From contig NW_026947491.1 in assembly GCF_034190915.1 (NCBI RefSeq), positions 21,950,101-22,014,100 of the forward strand: a stretch of DNA of 64,000 nucleotides, given 5' to 3'. A program made the translations under genes and the position numbers. Positions 33,123 through 46,952 of the stretch are shown in pieces. This DNA is from Cavia porcellus (Eukaryota > Chordata > Mammalia > Rodentia > Caviidae). Position 1 is the stretch's first letter, and the number at the start of each line of letters is the position of its first letter. Under the pieces are notes generated by a model. It saw only the letters and a list, made by a program, of their open reading frames with translations, ran no database searches and was not told the DNA's origin.

Positions 33123-34323
33123 ATAATGATTCAAATATATAAAAATATGTGGTAATCATGATTCCCCATTAGGTGGCCTTGAAGCCTTATAAAGTTTTCA
33201 CTCATTAATTAGAGAGGCTTTATTCTGGGCTTCTTGATATGAAAATATTTGAAGCTAGAGTATATGAAGTTTTATCCAAATATTTCAAGGAAAAAGACAC
33301 TATGGTAACTACTATTAAGTCAGGTTATAAGGTGGTGAAGTACTAGGTTGTTGAAACAGTCATGCTGTGACCTCTATTGTTATATTGTTATGTCCTGTTT
33401 TATCTCAATCTCCCCCTTATTGTTTCAAAAAGAAATTATTTAGTCATTTCTTATGTTTGTCTTAATTAAAGAAAAAATTCAAAAAATTAGGATATATAAA
33501 TAGTAACTCTTTTTGATTTCCTATTAACTTGTTTTGAAGTCCTGTAGTACTCCCACGATCTTGTTTTGACTGATTAGACTCTGTTCCATTCTATATGATA
33601 GTATCAAGTTTGAAGACATAGGCAACTACTTTGAAGACAATAAGATTCACTAAGATAACCATTCTGGTTTGACTATTGTCTTCTTTGGAAGTCCTGTAAT
33701 GTTTACAATGCCTAAGTTTTATTGGTCTTGTTCTCTACTGTTTTGTCCAACTTTATAATATCTAACAAGATAGACAATTCTTTTTAAGGAAACAAGGGAC
33801 AACGTTGATAACCATTGTTGATAAACTTGTACTCTGTTCTACACCATGTGCTATGTCTATCCTTGGTATTGACTGACAGCTTTGTTTTGCCATATTTGAC
33901 TGTATTCTTCCCCCCCCCCCAAAGAAAGTAATAAGCACTAAGGAGTAATAAAATCCAAGATGTGTAAATTTTGTTGTAAAAAAGAGAGGGAAAAAAAAAC
34001 GAAAGAAAAAGAGCTCTAACGGATATAACAGCAAGTGTGTTTGGGGGTGTTAAATAGCTGACTTTATCAATGTTTTTGGAACATTGAACACAGCTGTTTG
34101 CAGTCTCCCTGTTTGAATGTCCACCTTGTGTCCTTTGATACTGTGATTTGAGGAACTATTTTCAAGAAGATAGTGTGTAATCTACTAGCAGGTAATTTCT
34201 TACTGTTATGTTTTTTTGTTTTGTTTTGTTTTGTAGTTCTGTATTGCGTGTACCCTTACGCCGCTTTGGTTTGTTTTGTGTTTTTCTCTTTTTCCTCTTA
34301 AATTAAAAAAAAAAAAAAAAAAA
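33123..34323 (+). other. L1 copy 2 3' UTR and poly-A
   Basis: 1.2-kb 3' UTR equivalent to that of copy 1, with a C run at 33911-33920, a (GTTTT)n-like run near 34212-34232, and poly-A ending at the target-site duplication. No gene in it. Confidence 0.88.
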
Positions 34324-34338
34324 AAGAACAACTTCATG

Positions 34339-37010
34339 ACCAGATGTCTCATTGTATACAGTTTGTCCAAGCTGCTCTGAAGGACACAGATTTTGGGGGA
34401 GACCCAGAAATTTGTAGAGTGGTGGTGTGCTCAGCCTGAACTCTGGTGAGTTGCCAGATTTGGGACTAACGTGGAATTAAGCATAGACAGTACGAATTGT
34501 CACACACACACAAGGAGAGATGAATAGCACTGATTTTACTCCTAACATTTCCAGCAAATGTGTACTGTAGTTTCTTTCTGTGCCTACAATAAGTTCTTGA
34601 GCTTTGGAGACAGGAACAACAGCTCTAATAGTATCACTGAATTCTGACATCTCAAGTTACAGTCTGAGATCACAGGTGTGCTTATGCAGCTCCACTAGAA
34701 TTCATTTAGATATTAGACTTGTCAGATATGTGTTCCTGTATCACTACTTACCCAGCATGGCCAAAGAGACATTCTTACAATCTACCCCCTTGTTTTTTTT
34801 TATTCTAATTGCTTTTATTCTAATTCTAATTTTTTTTATTCTAATTGTGAATGAATCATAGGACTCAATTTTTTTGCATATTTGAATGTACAGTTGAAGA
34901 AAAGTGTAGATCTCAGTTTTTCTGTCTGGAAATCTCAAAATATTTGTGTCTATCAGGATTAAGCAACTTGAAAGTTTTGGGTAAAACATTGTTTAAGGAT
35001 TTTTGATAAAGTCTCTGTTTATTACAAATTTAATGAACTCTTTGTGTTTAAGAGTTGTCATTGTCAATTCTCTTTTTCCCCTTACACAGGTCAAGTGGGA
35101 AGATCTGAATAGCTACACAATAAAGTGGTTTTAACATTTCACCTTTTAAACATTTCTTTGTCTTTGTGCATGTCAGTTATACTGTCCTCTGAGCATATTA
35201 TTAGGATATAAAACAGGATTTTCTCTAGAGAGATCTCAAGCATCTTAGAAGTTTATAGGTCACAGTCTCTAGGCTGTAATCTAGTAATTCAATATTCTTT
35301 GTATGTTTTCTTACCTTCTGTCACTTGACAGATCATAAAGAAAAGTCACAATAAAGTCACAAGTATTGACCTAAATCATCACCACATGCCGTGTTACCCA
35401 GGTTCATATGAGTAACTTAAATTGAAAGATGCAATCACAACTCAGGAGCATGTGACCTTAGGGCATGCGCAGCATAAACTACTCTTGAGTATAACAAAGC
35501 TGCAGAGTGTAGGAAAGCAAGGTGTCTCACAGAGTGACTCTCTTATGTGTTTTTTCTTTTTGAGAATATGATTACAACTTTGAGCCATAGGAATTTTGCT
35601 GGAAAATACTTTTCATCTAACAGGGTTTAATGGAATCAGGAAATAAATATTACCTATGAAGAATATGAAGGAAATATTTTGATTGAAAAAGCCTTATTCT
35701 GTGTCTGTGAACATGAATTGTGCTGCGGCCCATTGGTAAATGAGAACAACTTAGCCCATTTGTAAAGCTTGGTGTTTTTTTGTGGGTGACTGGCTTGTAG
35801 GCACAAACTCAGGAGGGATGGCCCACCCTGTATGTCACTAATAACCAATAAACTTGTACCCTCGGTGGAATAAAAGGATTATCCCCATTTTTCTGTGGGT
35901 GATCCTGGTGTTTGCCATTGCTTTTGGGTGTTGGTATCAAGTTATTTCAGGCTTCCAGCATCAATTGTTCATCCTTTCAATGAAGATTCATCAGCAAGTA
36001 AAGACCCTGAGAGGAAGGAACCAAGCTCCAGAAGATGTAATATCATACTTTCTGGTATTTGCAATTACATTTGCCTCACTTGGACACACTCAGACATGAG
36101 CTTTCTGAATATCCTAGGCATCTCTCAACTAACAAATGTGACAGCCTAAGTCTGACTGACTCTTGACTCAAGGTAGGAACATTACTTTGGGGAAATTAAT
36201 ATGCCAAAATGGAAAACCATTCACACAGGGGTAGAAGGAGGATATCATGGAAAAAGTATTCCCTGCCTCATTACAGAGAAGTGATGCAGAGTCAGGCTGC
36301 ATTGCAGCTGTCATTCTGGCGTTCCTGCTATTAGTTGTTAGAATTCTGAATTCCTAATGACTTTGGTTGAAGTAGTTGCCTGTCTGAGGCACTGGAAAAT
36401 TTTAATTTCATCTTGATTACTTTACACAATTTTGGAGACTACAGTCATTTGTTCTTTTTTCAATACCAAATTGTCAACTGGCATGCTTTTATTCTCTTAA
36501 GGGTAAATGCTATGATTGAGATAAGAAAGTCTCTGCCATGAAGCCAAATGTCTCGTTCAGTTTGCTGCCCTCTAACAGCCTTCGTGCTTTCCTTCTATTC
36601 CTAGAAGTTCTACCATTGAATGGACCTAGAATCTTCATCAGGTTAGGTTGTTGTCCCTATGTGTACTTCAGTCTGAACATGCAGTGACAGATGTGGATCC
36701 CATCATCACTGACAACAAACAGAGCCCATAGAGTACAGAAAAGAAACAAAAACAGGTAAGCAAATCTTGCTTCTAATCAGTGATCCGGTGGATTACGTAG
36801 GTCCGTATCATGGGAAGTATCCTGAGCGTAAAAGAGCTTTGTTTTCAGTCTGTCATCAGGGCTATACTCAGGCAGATAGTGTTTTAATCTTTGTTGTTGT
36901 GGGCAAAATGTGGGCAGCCTTGCAGCAGTGAAGAGGAGTTTGGGTTGAATAAAGGGTCAGCTCAGACCTGCTGACAAAGACTAGAATCCTCTTTTACAGA
37001 GAGCTAAGTC
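34339..37010. other. Unassigned region, no gene recognised
   Basis: Mostly unique sequence. An ATTCTAATT-like low-complexity stretch lies at about 34800-34850. An open stretch at 35854-36099 with a hydrophobic segment (IPIFLWVILVFAIAFG) begins at TTG, not ATG, and matches no family I know. A small CA run is at 34503-34511. Confidence 0.4.
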
Positions 37011-37024
37011 AAGAGCTCACGAAG

Positions 37025-37126
37025 CGGGCTGGAGATTTAGCTCAGCGGCATAAGCGCCTGCCTTGCAAGCAGACAGTCGTGAGTTCAATCCCTGGTACCG
37101 ATAAAAAGGAAAAAGACAAAAAAAAA
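37025..37126 (+). repeat. ID SINE (young)
   Basis: GCTGGAGATTTAGCTCAGCG head, CCTTGCAAGCAGACAGTCGT, CCCTGGTACCGATAAAAAGG tail and poly-A. 14-bp target-site duplication AAGAGCTCACGAAG at 37011-37024 and 37127-37140. Confidence 0.94.
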
Positions 37127-37140
37127 AAGAGCTCACGAAG

Positions 37141-39638
37141 TGTTACTGAGCAACTCCCAAACTGAAGCATGCTGGCTCACTCTGTGGCTCCTACTGATCG
37201 GTTGCACAGAAGGAAATAGCGGACCTTAGTCCCCAAGCAGGTGATTGTGCAGGACCAAATGGTCAGAGACAATAGTATGGGTCTATTGGATCCATATGCT
37301 CTTGTGGAAAATGAGCAGACCAGCTTTGGCAAGATTTGGGCCACACTGCATCTACACTCTCTGGTACATGTTAGGTCTTTTCTGACCCTCAGGATGGGGC
37401 TGAGGCTTCTCCCAGGGACTCAGCACCCTGTCTTGTATGAGAGAAGTGATTTTACTGAGGCTAGAGCCCTGAGTTTCCCAGGTCACTGCCTGAAGTGCCT
37501 CCTCTCACCATGCTTGCAGTAGGCAGAAGGGTTGAGGGGAGACACCCAACTTGGGTGAAGTTTCTGTGTGGGTGAGATTGGGCTGTGTTCTGTGTCAGTT
37601 TTTCTCCCAGCATCACATTGAATATTATAGTTTTATTATTACATCCCTAAATGTCTCCTAAGTGTGAAAACTGAATGGTTTGTGTGGGCTCTGTCTTAGT
37701 GGATGCAGTGACAGTTGAGTTCAGTATCAGAATGTGCTCCTAGCAGGTGGAGGCTTTTGAGATGGCTTAACAGGGTCATGGCCTAGAAATGTGTATTCCT
37801 GTCTGTCCTAGTTCCACATCTTGTTTCTGGCTGCCATGGTTTGAGTTGCTTTTCCTCCATTCCCACCTTGTCATGCCACTCTAAACCTGGAACAAGGAGA
37901 ACAGGAACTGAAAGATTGAGGCAACCTAAACCCTACTTCTTTCCATTGAGTTTGATGGGTTTGTTGTCCAAGGTACAGGAAAATGGCTAAGACATCTGCT
38001 TATCATAAATTCCTTAAAATTTGAAGTGTGAGATCTTAGACACCAGTTGTATTGTCTACTCTGAGCTTCATTTTACTGATGGTATTTTCCAAAATTACCT
38101 GCTACTTCCACACAATAAAGTCATTACAGTGTATGTATAAATTATATAAAATTTATAAACCACCATTTAATATTGCCTGTAATCAAAATCATTGTTGGCG
38201 TCCTGCCAACCATACTAAAACTCCTTTATTATATCCAGAGCATTGCAATAAATGAATAAACTAACAAGTACATAAGCTCTTATAATGCCGATAATTAGAT
38301 AATATGTTTCTAGTAGAAATGAGGGAGGTCAAAGTAATGTCATAAAGGCCAATATTCATGAAATGTACCTTTTAAACCACATTTTTAAGTTTCTTAATGT
38401 AGTGTATTTATATGTACATATAATTCATGTTTTAGAGCAGAGGTAAAAGCACTGCTCACCTAATTACTATAGTTTATTGACTGCTTGAAGACAGTGTTCA
38501 AAAAAGTGCATACTGAATGAGGTTTGGGCTTTGATGACAAAGATTTTTGCATTTGGTGCCAAGTACAAAGTGCAGGCATGTATGCGTATCAGTGGAAGGC
38601 ATGAACAGGTTTCCTGTGAAGAAAGGAAGGAACAGAGAGGAGTTCGTGTAGTGTGGGAATGGAGGAGATGAAGGAAGGAAGGAAAATCTGCTCTGGAACC
38701 AGAGTTTTTCCCTGAGTATGTGTTCCCAGGTACTGAACCTGGGGACTTTTGACTATGAATGACATCCAGCGTTCTATATGTTAGGTTTTATTATTTTGAA
38801 TTTTCAAAGTGGGTATTGCTGTGGCGGTCAGGCTGAGCTTAACACTGTGTCCTCTACCCTCAAAGGTGTGGGTCACCAGGCACTATAAAGCAGGATCACA
38901 GTGCTTGGTTATGTTAAACAGCATCAGTTACTCATTTTAATGTCAGAAATGTTGAAGATGTTGTTCGTTGACAATGTGTTGGGGTCATTCTGAAAGACTT
39001 CCTTGGAATCATGGTGATGCCCTAGACAAGTATCTATGAATTTGGGATTAGTCCTCTGTGTGGTATAATTTTTAAGTGAAATTCTGCCTGGAGTCCAAAG
39101 GACAGAATCTATGACTACCATAGTTTTCTGCACCAAGGGCTCTGTTTTTATCAAGAGCTACTTTGAAACACTATTTTTTTTTCTGTTAATAATGTGACTC
39201 AGTGTGCCCCTTATCCGAACTTCAGAATGATGGCTTATAATGGGAAATATCACCTGACTTGGACACCAGTCTTCACTTGAAACAGTTTACTGGGTCTGTG
39301 CTTTGCATTTGTCAGTGTTTTGACTATTTTGATTTTGGGCACACAATGTTTTGTTGTAGATATTGTTTGTGTTCAATGGACAGTACACACATAAATTCAA
39401 AAAACCATTGGTCAAACTTGAACTTACTGAGTGTGTTTGGCTCTGCTCAGTACTGAGACCTTAGACAACAGAGCAGTTTTATACTTTAAAGATGGCTAAC
39501 CTCAAATGAAGAAGCTTCAGTTTGGGAGGGTTTTGGTCCTTAAAATTTTAATCAAGCAAAATCTTGTTTTCAACATTTGGAATTAGAATTGAATATTGAA
39601 TTAATGTATTCCCAGTATTATGATGAAAAGTCTTTTCA
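37141..39638. other. Unassigned region, no gene seen
   Basis: No repeat family or gene recognised. The 93-codon open stretch at 37241-37522 has no identifiable domain. GAAG-rich patches near 38620-38690. Confidence 0.4.
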
Positions 39639-39727
39639 AGTTGGGGACATAGGTTAGCAGCACAGTACCTCCCTGCCAAGTGTAAGGTTCTGAGTTCCAT
39701 TCCCTGTAACAAAATATATACCCACAC

Positions 39728-39786
<59 letters not shown>

Positions 39787-39790
39787 AGAC
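39639..39790 (+). repeat. Degenerate ID SINE with (AAAG)n microsatellite
   Basis: Decayed ID body (TTGGGGACATAGGTTAGCAG, CTCCCTGCCAAGTGTAAGG, GAGTTCCATTCCCTGTAAC), then about 15 AAAG units at 39728-39788. The microsatellite probably grew from the SINE's A-rich tail. Confidence 0.82.
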
Positions 39791-40106
39791 TATTTGAGGT
39801 TTGTGTTGACAGCCTAGTGGACATAGTATTGTTGAGAAGTTAATATTTCAGATACTTCACTGACCTACTTCATGACCTCTGGGCTAGTGTTCAAATCAGT
39901 TTCTGTTATTTGTTATCTATCGGGTGTTTAAAAAGTATTAGTGGTGATTTTTTGTAAAACTAATAATGAATTACTAATTTCCCTAGGATATGTAAACTAC
40001 TGATGTCCCCATGATAAATTCAACATTTGTGCAGATGTTCATATATAAAGGCAAACAAACATAAGCAAATCAATATGAACATCATTATTGATAATTTGCC
40101 ATTTAG

Positions 40107-40210
40107 TTTTTTGTTTTGTTTTGTTTTGTTTTGTTTGGTACTTAGGTTCGAACTTACAACTTCGCATTTGTCCAGCAGGCACTTATGCTGCTGAGCTAAA
40201 TTACCAGCTA
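40107..40210 (-). repeat. ID SINE (antisense, older)
   Basis: A (TTTTG)n lead, then GGTACTTAGGTTCGAACTTA, GCAGGCACTTATGCTGCTGA and GCTAAATTACCAGC. Several mismatches to the young consensus. Confidence 0.82.
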
Positions 40211-41394
40211 TTTAAATATTTTATATCACATTTATTCTCAAATTTTGGTAATATTTAATGATGACAATAATAACTTAAATACCTTGGTTCACAGGTCAGT
40301 GGATAAGAGTATATACATGATAAACTCCCAATAGGACTCAGTCATTTTTTTTTTTGTCTTATTTTGCCCTCTCATTCTTTGGCAATGTTTTCTCAGTTTA
40401 CCATGTGTACTTTTCCATGGATAGTGGTGTTCCCCGTGCAGTTTTCACAAAGTGTTATAGAAATGGCACAGGGATCTATTGTGGGAATTCTTCATCTCTT
40501 CACAATTGCTGATGTCTGAATGAAGGGAAAAGTACTTTATCAATTCTGTTAGTCATGAAGTTTAGGATTTTGCAAGTTTACTTAATAATTAATCATGAGT
40601 CTAGAAGTATAATAGCACAATGCATTCTCAGGACATTAGAAAGAAGTTACTGATCTGTTGATTTTAGCAAACTCTAAAGGAAAGGAGATGAGTGTGGAGA
40701 GAGTATTGGATTCTCCCTCTTTGCATAAATCTGTGTTCTTCCACACCTCAGTTTTCCTTGATTTTTCTCAGGACTTGGTGTTCTTCTATATTCACTGTTT
40801 ATTTTTCGTTAGATGTGTTTTCTATGTTTTAGAGATTTGTGTACATTGGTCTTTACTTACTGTCTATACAAAATCTAATTATTTTAGTCCTGTTTAATTT
40901 ATTTCCCAAGCTTTCATAAACTTCAGTTTTTCCTTCAAATTGTGCTAGCTACCTGTTTCCTCAGAGAAAACTCCTTTTTAGTTATTTCACTATATAATGC
41001 TAAGGTTTCAAGTTTATCTTTCCCTTTTCAATATACAGTTTTTGTAGATAAATATACCATCTATATATCCAAATGCATACGTATTTGTCTCTGAACATAA
41101 AACATTTTGCAATTTCTTTCAGATATTTTTAACACAAGCTGCAGCATGAGTCACTGTTGTATGTACAAGTAGAACCAAAGAAGGCTGCCTTTCTTTCCTG
41201 AGATCAATTTGTCATTCTCCGTATGATTCACAAACTGGGACAAAAGTGTAACATGAATGTGTTTTATGTACAGTGCAGTTTGCAGGTATCACCTTGCTCA
41301 CAAGGTGGTGAAAGCTGTCAGTCTTGTGTTGCACTACACAGTTGTCATTTTTTTAACCAAGTGAAGGAATGACTTGTAAGGGGCACAGTATTTT
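40211..41394. other. Unassigned sequence, no gene seen
   Basis: AT-rich unique-looking sequence. No gene or named repeat recognised. Confidence 0.4.
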
Positions 41395-41580
41395 CTTTCA
41401 GGTTACCTTTAGTGGGGTTTGTCTCTCTTGGGGTCTCACTTTGAAATCTTGACTGGCCTTGAAGTTACCTCCAAGCTGGGGCAGGACTTTGAACTCCTGG
41501 CAGTCATCAGACTCATGGAAATCCTTGCACAGTAGGCACCCAAGTGCTGGCAGTGCAGGCAGCAGTTTTTCCTTTTGTAA
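41395..41580 (-). repeat. Degenerate B1-like SINE (antisense), tentative
   Basis: Weak reverse-complement 7SL-SINE landmarks: TGGGGTCTCACTTTGAAATC, GGCCTTGAAGTTACCTCCAA, TTTGAACTCCTGGCAGTCAT, GCACCCAAGTGCTGGCAG. Highly diverged and longer than usual, possibly a dimer. Confidence 0.45.
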
Positions 41581-41890
41581 ATAGTGCCTATTCACTTTGT
41601 GAGATCCTCATTTTTAATGTGTTTCATATATATTCTACATATCCTTCCCCTCATTAACTCACTTAGACAGAAGTATGGTTTCTTTTATGTGATTTGCAGA
41701 GTGATCGTTTGGCATCTCTAAGCTCTAAGTTAATAAGCCACTCAACCCCTATATTACTATCCATAGACTGCTCCAATCCTGGTGTTCCATTGGTATTTTA
41801 ATATTATTCATAAACCTCTTTATTCACTTTTTTTACTGCTACATAGTGATAATATTCATCTTGGAAATATGTGCCTGTACATGGTATATC
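41581..41890. other. Unassigned sequence before L1 copy 3
   Basis: No gene or named repeat recognised. Confidence 0.4.
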
Positions 41891-43097
41891 TTTTTTTTTT
41901 TTTATTTAAGAGGAAAAAGAGAAAAACACAAAACAAACCAAAGCGGTGTAAGGGTACACGTAATACAGAACTACAAAAAAAAAACAAAACAAAACAAAAA
42001 AAAACAAAACAAACAAAAAAAAATAACAGTAAGAAATCACCTGTTAGTAGATTACATATTATCATCTTGAAAATAGTTCCTCAAATCACAGTATCAAAGA
42101 ATACAAGGTGGACATTCAAACAGGGAGACTGCAAACAGCTGTGTTCAATGATCCAAAAACATTGATATAGTCAGCTATTTAACACCCCTAAACACACTTG
42201 CTGTTATATCCGTTAGAGCTCTTTTTCTTTTTTTTTTCCCTCTCTTTTTTACAACAAAATTTACACATTTTGGATTTTATTACTCCTTAGTGCTTATTAC
42301 TTTTGGGGGGGGGAGAATACAGTCAAATATGGCAAAACAAAGCTGTCAGTCAATACCAAGGATAGACATAGCACATGGTATAGAACAGAGTACAAGTTTA
42401 TCAACAATGGTTATCAACGTTGTCCCTTGTTTCCTTAAAAAGAATTGTCTATCTTGTTAGATATTATAAAGTTGGACAAAACAGTAGAGAACAAGACCAA
42501 TAAAACTTAGGCATTGTAAACATTACAGGACTTCCAAAGAAGACAATAGTCAAACCAGAATGGTTATCTTAGTGAATCTTATTGTCTTCAAAGTAGTTGC
42601 CTATGTCTTCAAACTTGATACTATCATATAGAATGGAACAGAGTCTAATCAGTCAAAACAAGATCGTGGGAGTACTACAGGACTTCAAAACAAGTTAATA
42701 GGAAATCAAAAAGAGTTACTATTTATATATCCTAATTTTTTGAATTTTTTCTTTAATTAAGACAAACATAAGAAATGACTAAATAATTTTTTTAAAACAA
42801 TAAGGGGGAGATTGGGATAAAACAGGACATAACAATATAACAATAGAGGTCACAGCATGACTGTTTCAACAACCTACTACTTCATCACCATATAACCTGA
42901 CTTAATAGTAGTTACCATAGTGTCTTTTTCCTTGAAATATTTGGATAAAACTTCATATGCTCTAGCTTCAAATATTTTCATATCAAGAAGCCCAGAATAA
43001 AACCTTTCTAATTAATGAGTGAAAACTTTATAAGGCTCCAAGGCCACCTAATGGGGAATCATGATTACCTCATATTTTTATATATTTGAATCATTAC
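41891..43097 (-). other. L1 copy 3 3' UTR
   Basis: Minus-strand 3' UTR equivalent to 33123-34323 of copy 2, with the matching G run at 42305-42312. No gene. Confidence 0.85.
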
Positions 43098-46000
43098 TTA
43101 CATTAGGGAAACTATTCGGTATTCACACATGCGAGATTGATTTATTTCACTTATGAGTATGGTCTCAAGCTGCACCCATTTATTGATAAATATCTCAATG
43201 TGATCCTTCTTTATAGCTGAATAATACTCCATTGTATAGAAATACCACAACTTTTTTATCCATTCCTCAGTTGATGGACACTTGGGTTGTTTCCAAGATC
43301 TGGCGATTACAAATTGTGCTGCTATAAACATAGATGCACATATATCACTGTGGTATGATGCTTTCAGTTCTTCTGGGAATATGCCTAGAAGTGGAATAGC
43401 TAGAATAAATGGGATTTCCAGTCCCAACTTTTTGAGAAATCTCCAGACAGATCTCCACAAAGGCTGTACCAGTCTACAATCCCACCAGCAGTGCAGGAGA
43501 GTTCCTTTTTCCCCAGAGCCTCTCCAGCATTTGTTGTCGGTTTTCTTGATCCTGGCCATTCTTTCAGGAGTGAGATGGTATCTCAGTGTGGTTCTAATTT
43601 GCATTTCTCTAATGACCAATGATGATGAGCATTTTTTCATGTATTTATTTTCCATTTGCATTTCTTCATCTGAGAATTGCGTATTCATCTCAGATGCCCA
43701 TTTTTGGATTGGATCTTTGAATTTTGGAGGTCTGAGTGTCTTTAATTATTTATATGTTTTAGACAAGAGGCCCTTGTCTGAGAGAGAGTTCACTAAAATC
43801 TTTTCCCAGTTTGTGGGTTTTCTTTTCACTATGCTGGAGATTTCTTTTGACATGGAGAAACTTTTTAATAAGAAGTGGTCCCAGTTATTGATTCTGGGAA
43901 GTATTTCCCATGCGGTTTGAGTCCTGTTCATGAATTCTTTACCTACTCCTATGTCTCCAAGGTTTCTACCTAATTTGTCTTCCAATAGATTTAGTGTTTC
44001 TGTTTAATATTCAGATCTTTGACCCATTTAGATTTTAATTTAGTACATGGTGATCGACATGGGTCTAGCTTTAGTTTTCGGCAAATGGAGAGCCAGTTTT
44101 TCCAGCACCATTTATTAAAGAGACTGTCGTTCTTCCAGTGAACCTGCTTGGCTCCTTTATCAAAGATAAGGTGGTTGAGTGTGTTCGTAGTTGTGGTTGT
44201 ATCTTCTAATCTATTCCACTGATCTTCGGCTCTGTTTTGATTCCAATACCATGTTGATTTTACTACTGTTGCTTTGTAGTATAACTTCAAGTCAGGGATT
44301 GTGATGCCTCCTGCTTTGTCTTTGCTGCTTAGAATTGCCTTTGCGATTCTAGGTCTCTTCTGGTTCCAGATGAAATTTAGGAGTGATTTCTCTAGATCTA
44401 TAAGGTATGTTGATGGTATTTCTATTGGGATTGCATTGAATCTGTATAACAGTTTTGGGAGAATGGCCATTTTCACAATGTTTGTTCTTCCTATCCATGA
44501 GCAAGGGATGTCTTTCCATTTTCTGAGATCATCTTCAATTTCCTTTTTCAGTGTATTATAATTTTCACTGTATAAGTCTTTCACTTCTTTCGTAAGAGTA
44601 ATTCCTAAATATTTCATTTTTTTGCTTGCTAATGTGAATAGTCCAGTTTCTCTTATTTCCCTCTCTGTGATTTTGTTGTTCGTATATAGGAATGCTATTG
44701 ATTTCTGAGTATTGATTTTGTATCCAGCCACATTACTGAATTTATTTATTGTATCTAAGAGTCTTTCAATGGAGTTTAGGGGGTCTTCTATGTAGAGTAT
44801 CATGTCATCTGCAAACAATGATAATTTAACTTCTTCTTTTCCTATCTTTACCCCTTTTATTTCTCTTTCTTGCCTAATTGCTCTGGCTAGTACTTCCAGT
44901 ACTATATTAAATAGGAGTGGTGATAAAGGACATCCTTGTCTTGTGCCCGATTTTAAAGTAAAGGCTTTCAATTTTTGGCCATTTAGTATGATGCTGGCTG
45001 TTGGTTTGTCATAAATGGCCTTTATTATATTGAGGTAAAGACCATTTATTCCAATTTTCTGTAAAGTTCTTATCATGAATAAGTGTTGGACCTTATCGAA
45101 GGCTTTTTCTGCATCTATAGAAATGATCATGTGATTCTTATTTTTGGCTTTATTGATATGGTGGATTACATTTATTGATTTGCATATGTTGAACCATCCT
45201 TGCATTCCTGGGATGAATCCCACTTGGTCATGGTGTATAATCTTCTTGATGATTTGCTGGATCCCATTTGCCAGTATTTTATTGAGGATTTTTGCATCTG
45301 TGTTCATTAGGGAGATCGGTCTATAGTTCTCTTTTATAGTTGGGTCTTTCTCAGGTTTTGTTACTAGAGTAATATTTGCTTCCAGGAATGACTTAGGAAG
45401 GATTGCTTCCCTTTCAATTTCATTGAATAGTTTAAGGAGTGTCGGCATTAGGTCTTCTTTATATTTCTTGTAGAATTCTGCAGTGAATCCATCTGGGCCT
45501 GGGCTCTTCTTGGTGGGTAAGGCCTTAATTACATTCTCAATTTCATTAGCAGAGATTGGGTTATTCAACAGTTTTATATCCTCTTGATCTAGCTTTGGTA
45601 CTTCATATGCTTCTAAGAATCTGTCTATTTCTTCTGTGTTATCAAACTTTTGAGAGTAGAGTTTTTCGAAATAGGTGTTGATGATCTTCTGTATTTCTAT
45701 TGGGTCTGTAGTGATTTCTCCTTTTTCATTTCTTATTGCATGAATTTGAGCTTTTTCTTCCCTTTTTAAAATAAGGTTGGCTAGGGGCTTATCAATTTTA
45801 TTTATTCTTTCAAAGAACCAACTCTTTGATTCGTTGATTCTTTGGATTGTTTTCTTAGTCTCTATTGCATTGATTTGTGCTCTGATTTTTATAATTTCCT
45901 CTCTTCTTTTGGCTTTGGGCTTGATTTGCTCTTCTTTTTCTAGCTGTTTGAGGTGTAGCATCAAGTTATTTATTTGTATTCGTTCTGTTTTCCTGATGTG

Positions 46001-46933
46001 GGAACTCAGTGCAATAAATTTTCCTCTCAGAACGGCTTTCATTGCATCCCACGGATTCCGGTAAGTTGTATCTGCATTTTCATTTTCTTTTAGGTATTCT
46101 TTAATTTCTTCTTTAATTTCTTCTGTGACCCACTGATTACTCAAGAGTGTGTTATTCAGTTTCCATGTGTTTGCGGAATTTTTGCAGTATCTTTTGTCAT
46201 TAATTTCTAATTTCAGAGCGCTATGATCCGATAATATGCACGGGATGATTTCAACTCTTTTGCATTTGCTTAAATATGTTCTGTGAGCTAATATATGGTC
46301 TATTTTAGAAAATGATCCATGTACTGCTGAGAAGAATGTGTATTCTGATGTTGTTGGGTGGAACATTCTGTATATGTCTATCAAACCCATTTGTTCACAG
46401 GTGTGATTCAGTTCTGTTATTTCTTTGCTCATTTTCTGTCCGGTTGATCTGTCCCTTGGTGTCAGTGGTGTATTAAGGTCTCCTGTTAAAACTGTGTTAC
46501 TGATCATTTGAGTTTTCATTTCTGTTAATAGTTGTTGTATATCACTGTGTGCTCTGGAGTTTGGTGCGTATATATTTAAGATAGTTATCTCTTCCTCTTG
46601 GAGTTTTCCCCTTACGAGTATGTAGTGACCTTCTTTGTCCTTTATGGTCATTGTTGGTTTAAAGTTCACGTTGTCTGCGAACAGAATGGCTATTCCTGCC
46701 TTTTTTTGGATTCCTGCTGCATGAAGAATTGTTTTCCATCCTTTGACTTTCAGTCTGTGAGTATCCTTCTGGGTTAGATGGGTTTCCTGTAAACAGCATA
46801 TGGTTGGATTTTGTTTCTTGATCCATTCTGCTAGTCTGTTTCTTTTGATTGGTGCATTGAGACCATTTACATTAATGGTTGTTACTGTTAAATGCTGGTT
46901 AATTGTAGGAATGTTATCTCTTTGCTGTTGCAT
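43098..46933 (-). pseudogene. L1 ORF2, one shift and one stop
   Basis: ATG at 46933, with endonuclease motifs (NVNGLN, CLQETH, TGDLNTP, SDHSAL) and reverse transcriptase motifs ([35 protein letters not shown]). The first frame runs 980 codons to 43991. A 1-nt deletion near 44010 (AAACAG in place of AAAACAG) shifts it, then the frame ends at a G-to-T stop (TAA, 43746-43748) in SKTYK. Downstream, 43688-43098 continues in the same frame as that stop, so at this point copy 3 does not share the +1 insertion of copies 1 and 2. It ends with [12 protein letters not shown]... and [14 protein letters not shown], where a conserved Cys has become Ser. Confidence 0.94.
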
Positions 46934-46952
46934 CTTTATCTTTCTGTTCTGT

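Larger units (their letters stand above)
26758..34323 (+). mobile_element. Full-length L1 LINE, copy 2 (best preserved)
   Basis: Complete L1 of about 7.57 kb with a 15-bp target-site duplication AAGAACAACTTCATG at 26743-26757 and 34324-34338. Order: four 261-bp monomers and part of a fifth (26759 to about 28000), 5' UTR leader, ORF1 (28225-29277, one stop), ORF2 (29297-33122, one +1 shift), 3' UTR and a ~20-bp poly-A. Only two ORF-disrupting changes and a perfect duplication indicate a recent insertion. It is the youngest L1 here by these signs. Confidence 0.95.

Noticed and set aside
35854..36099. Open stretch with a hydrophobic segment, possible membrane protein
   Set aside because: No ATG at its start (TTG), no recognised family, no splice or promoter context.
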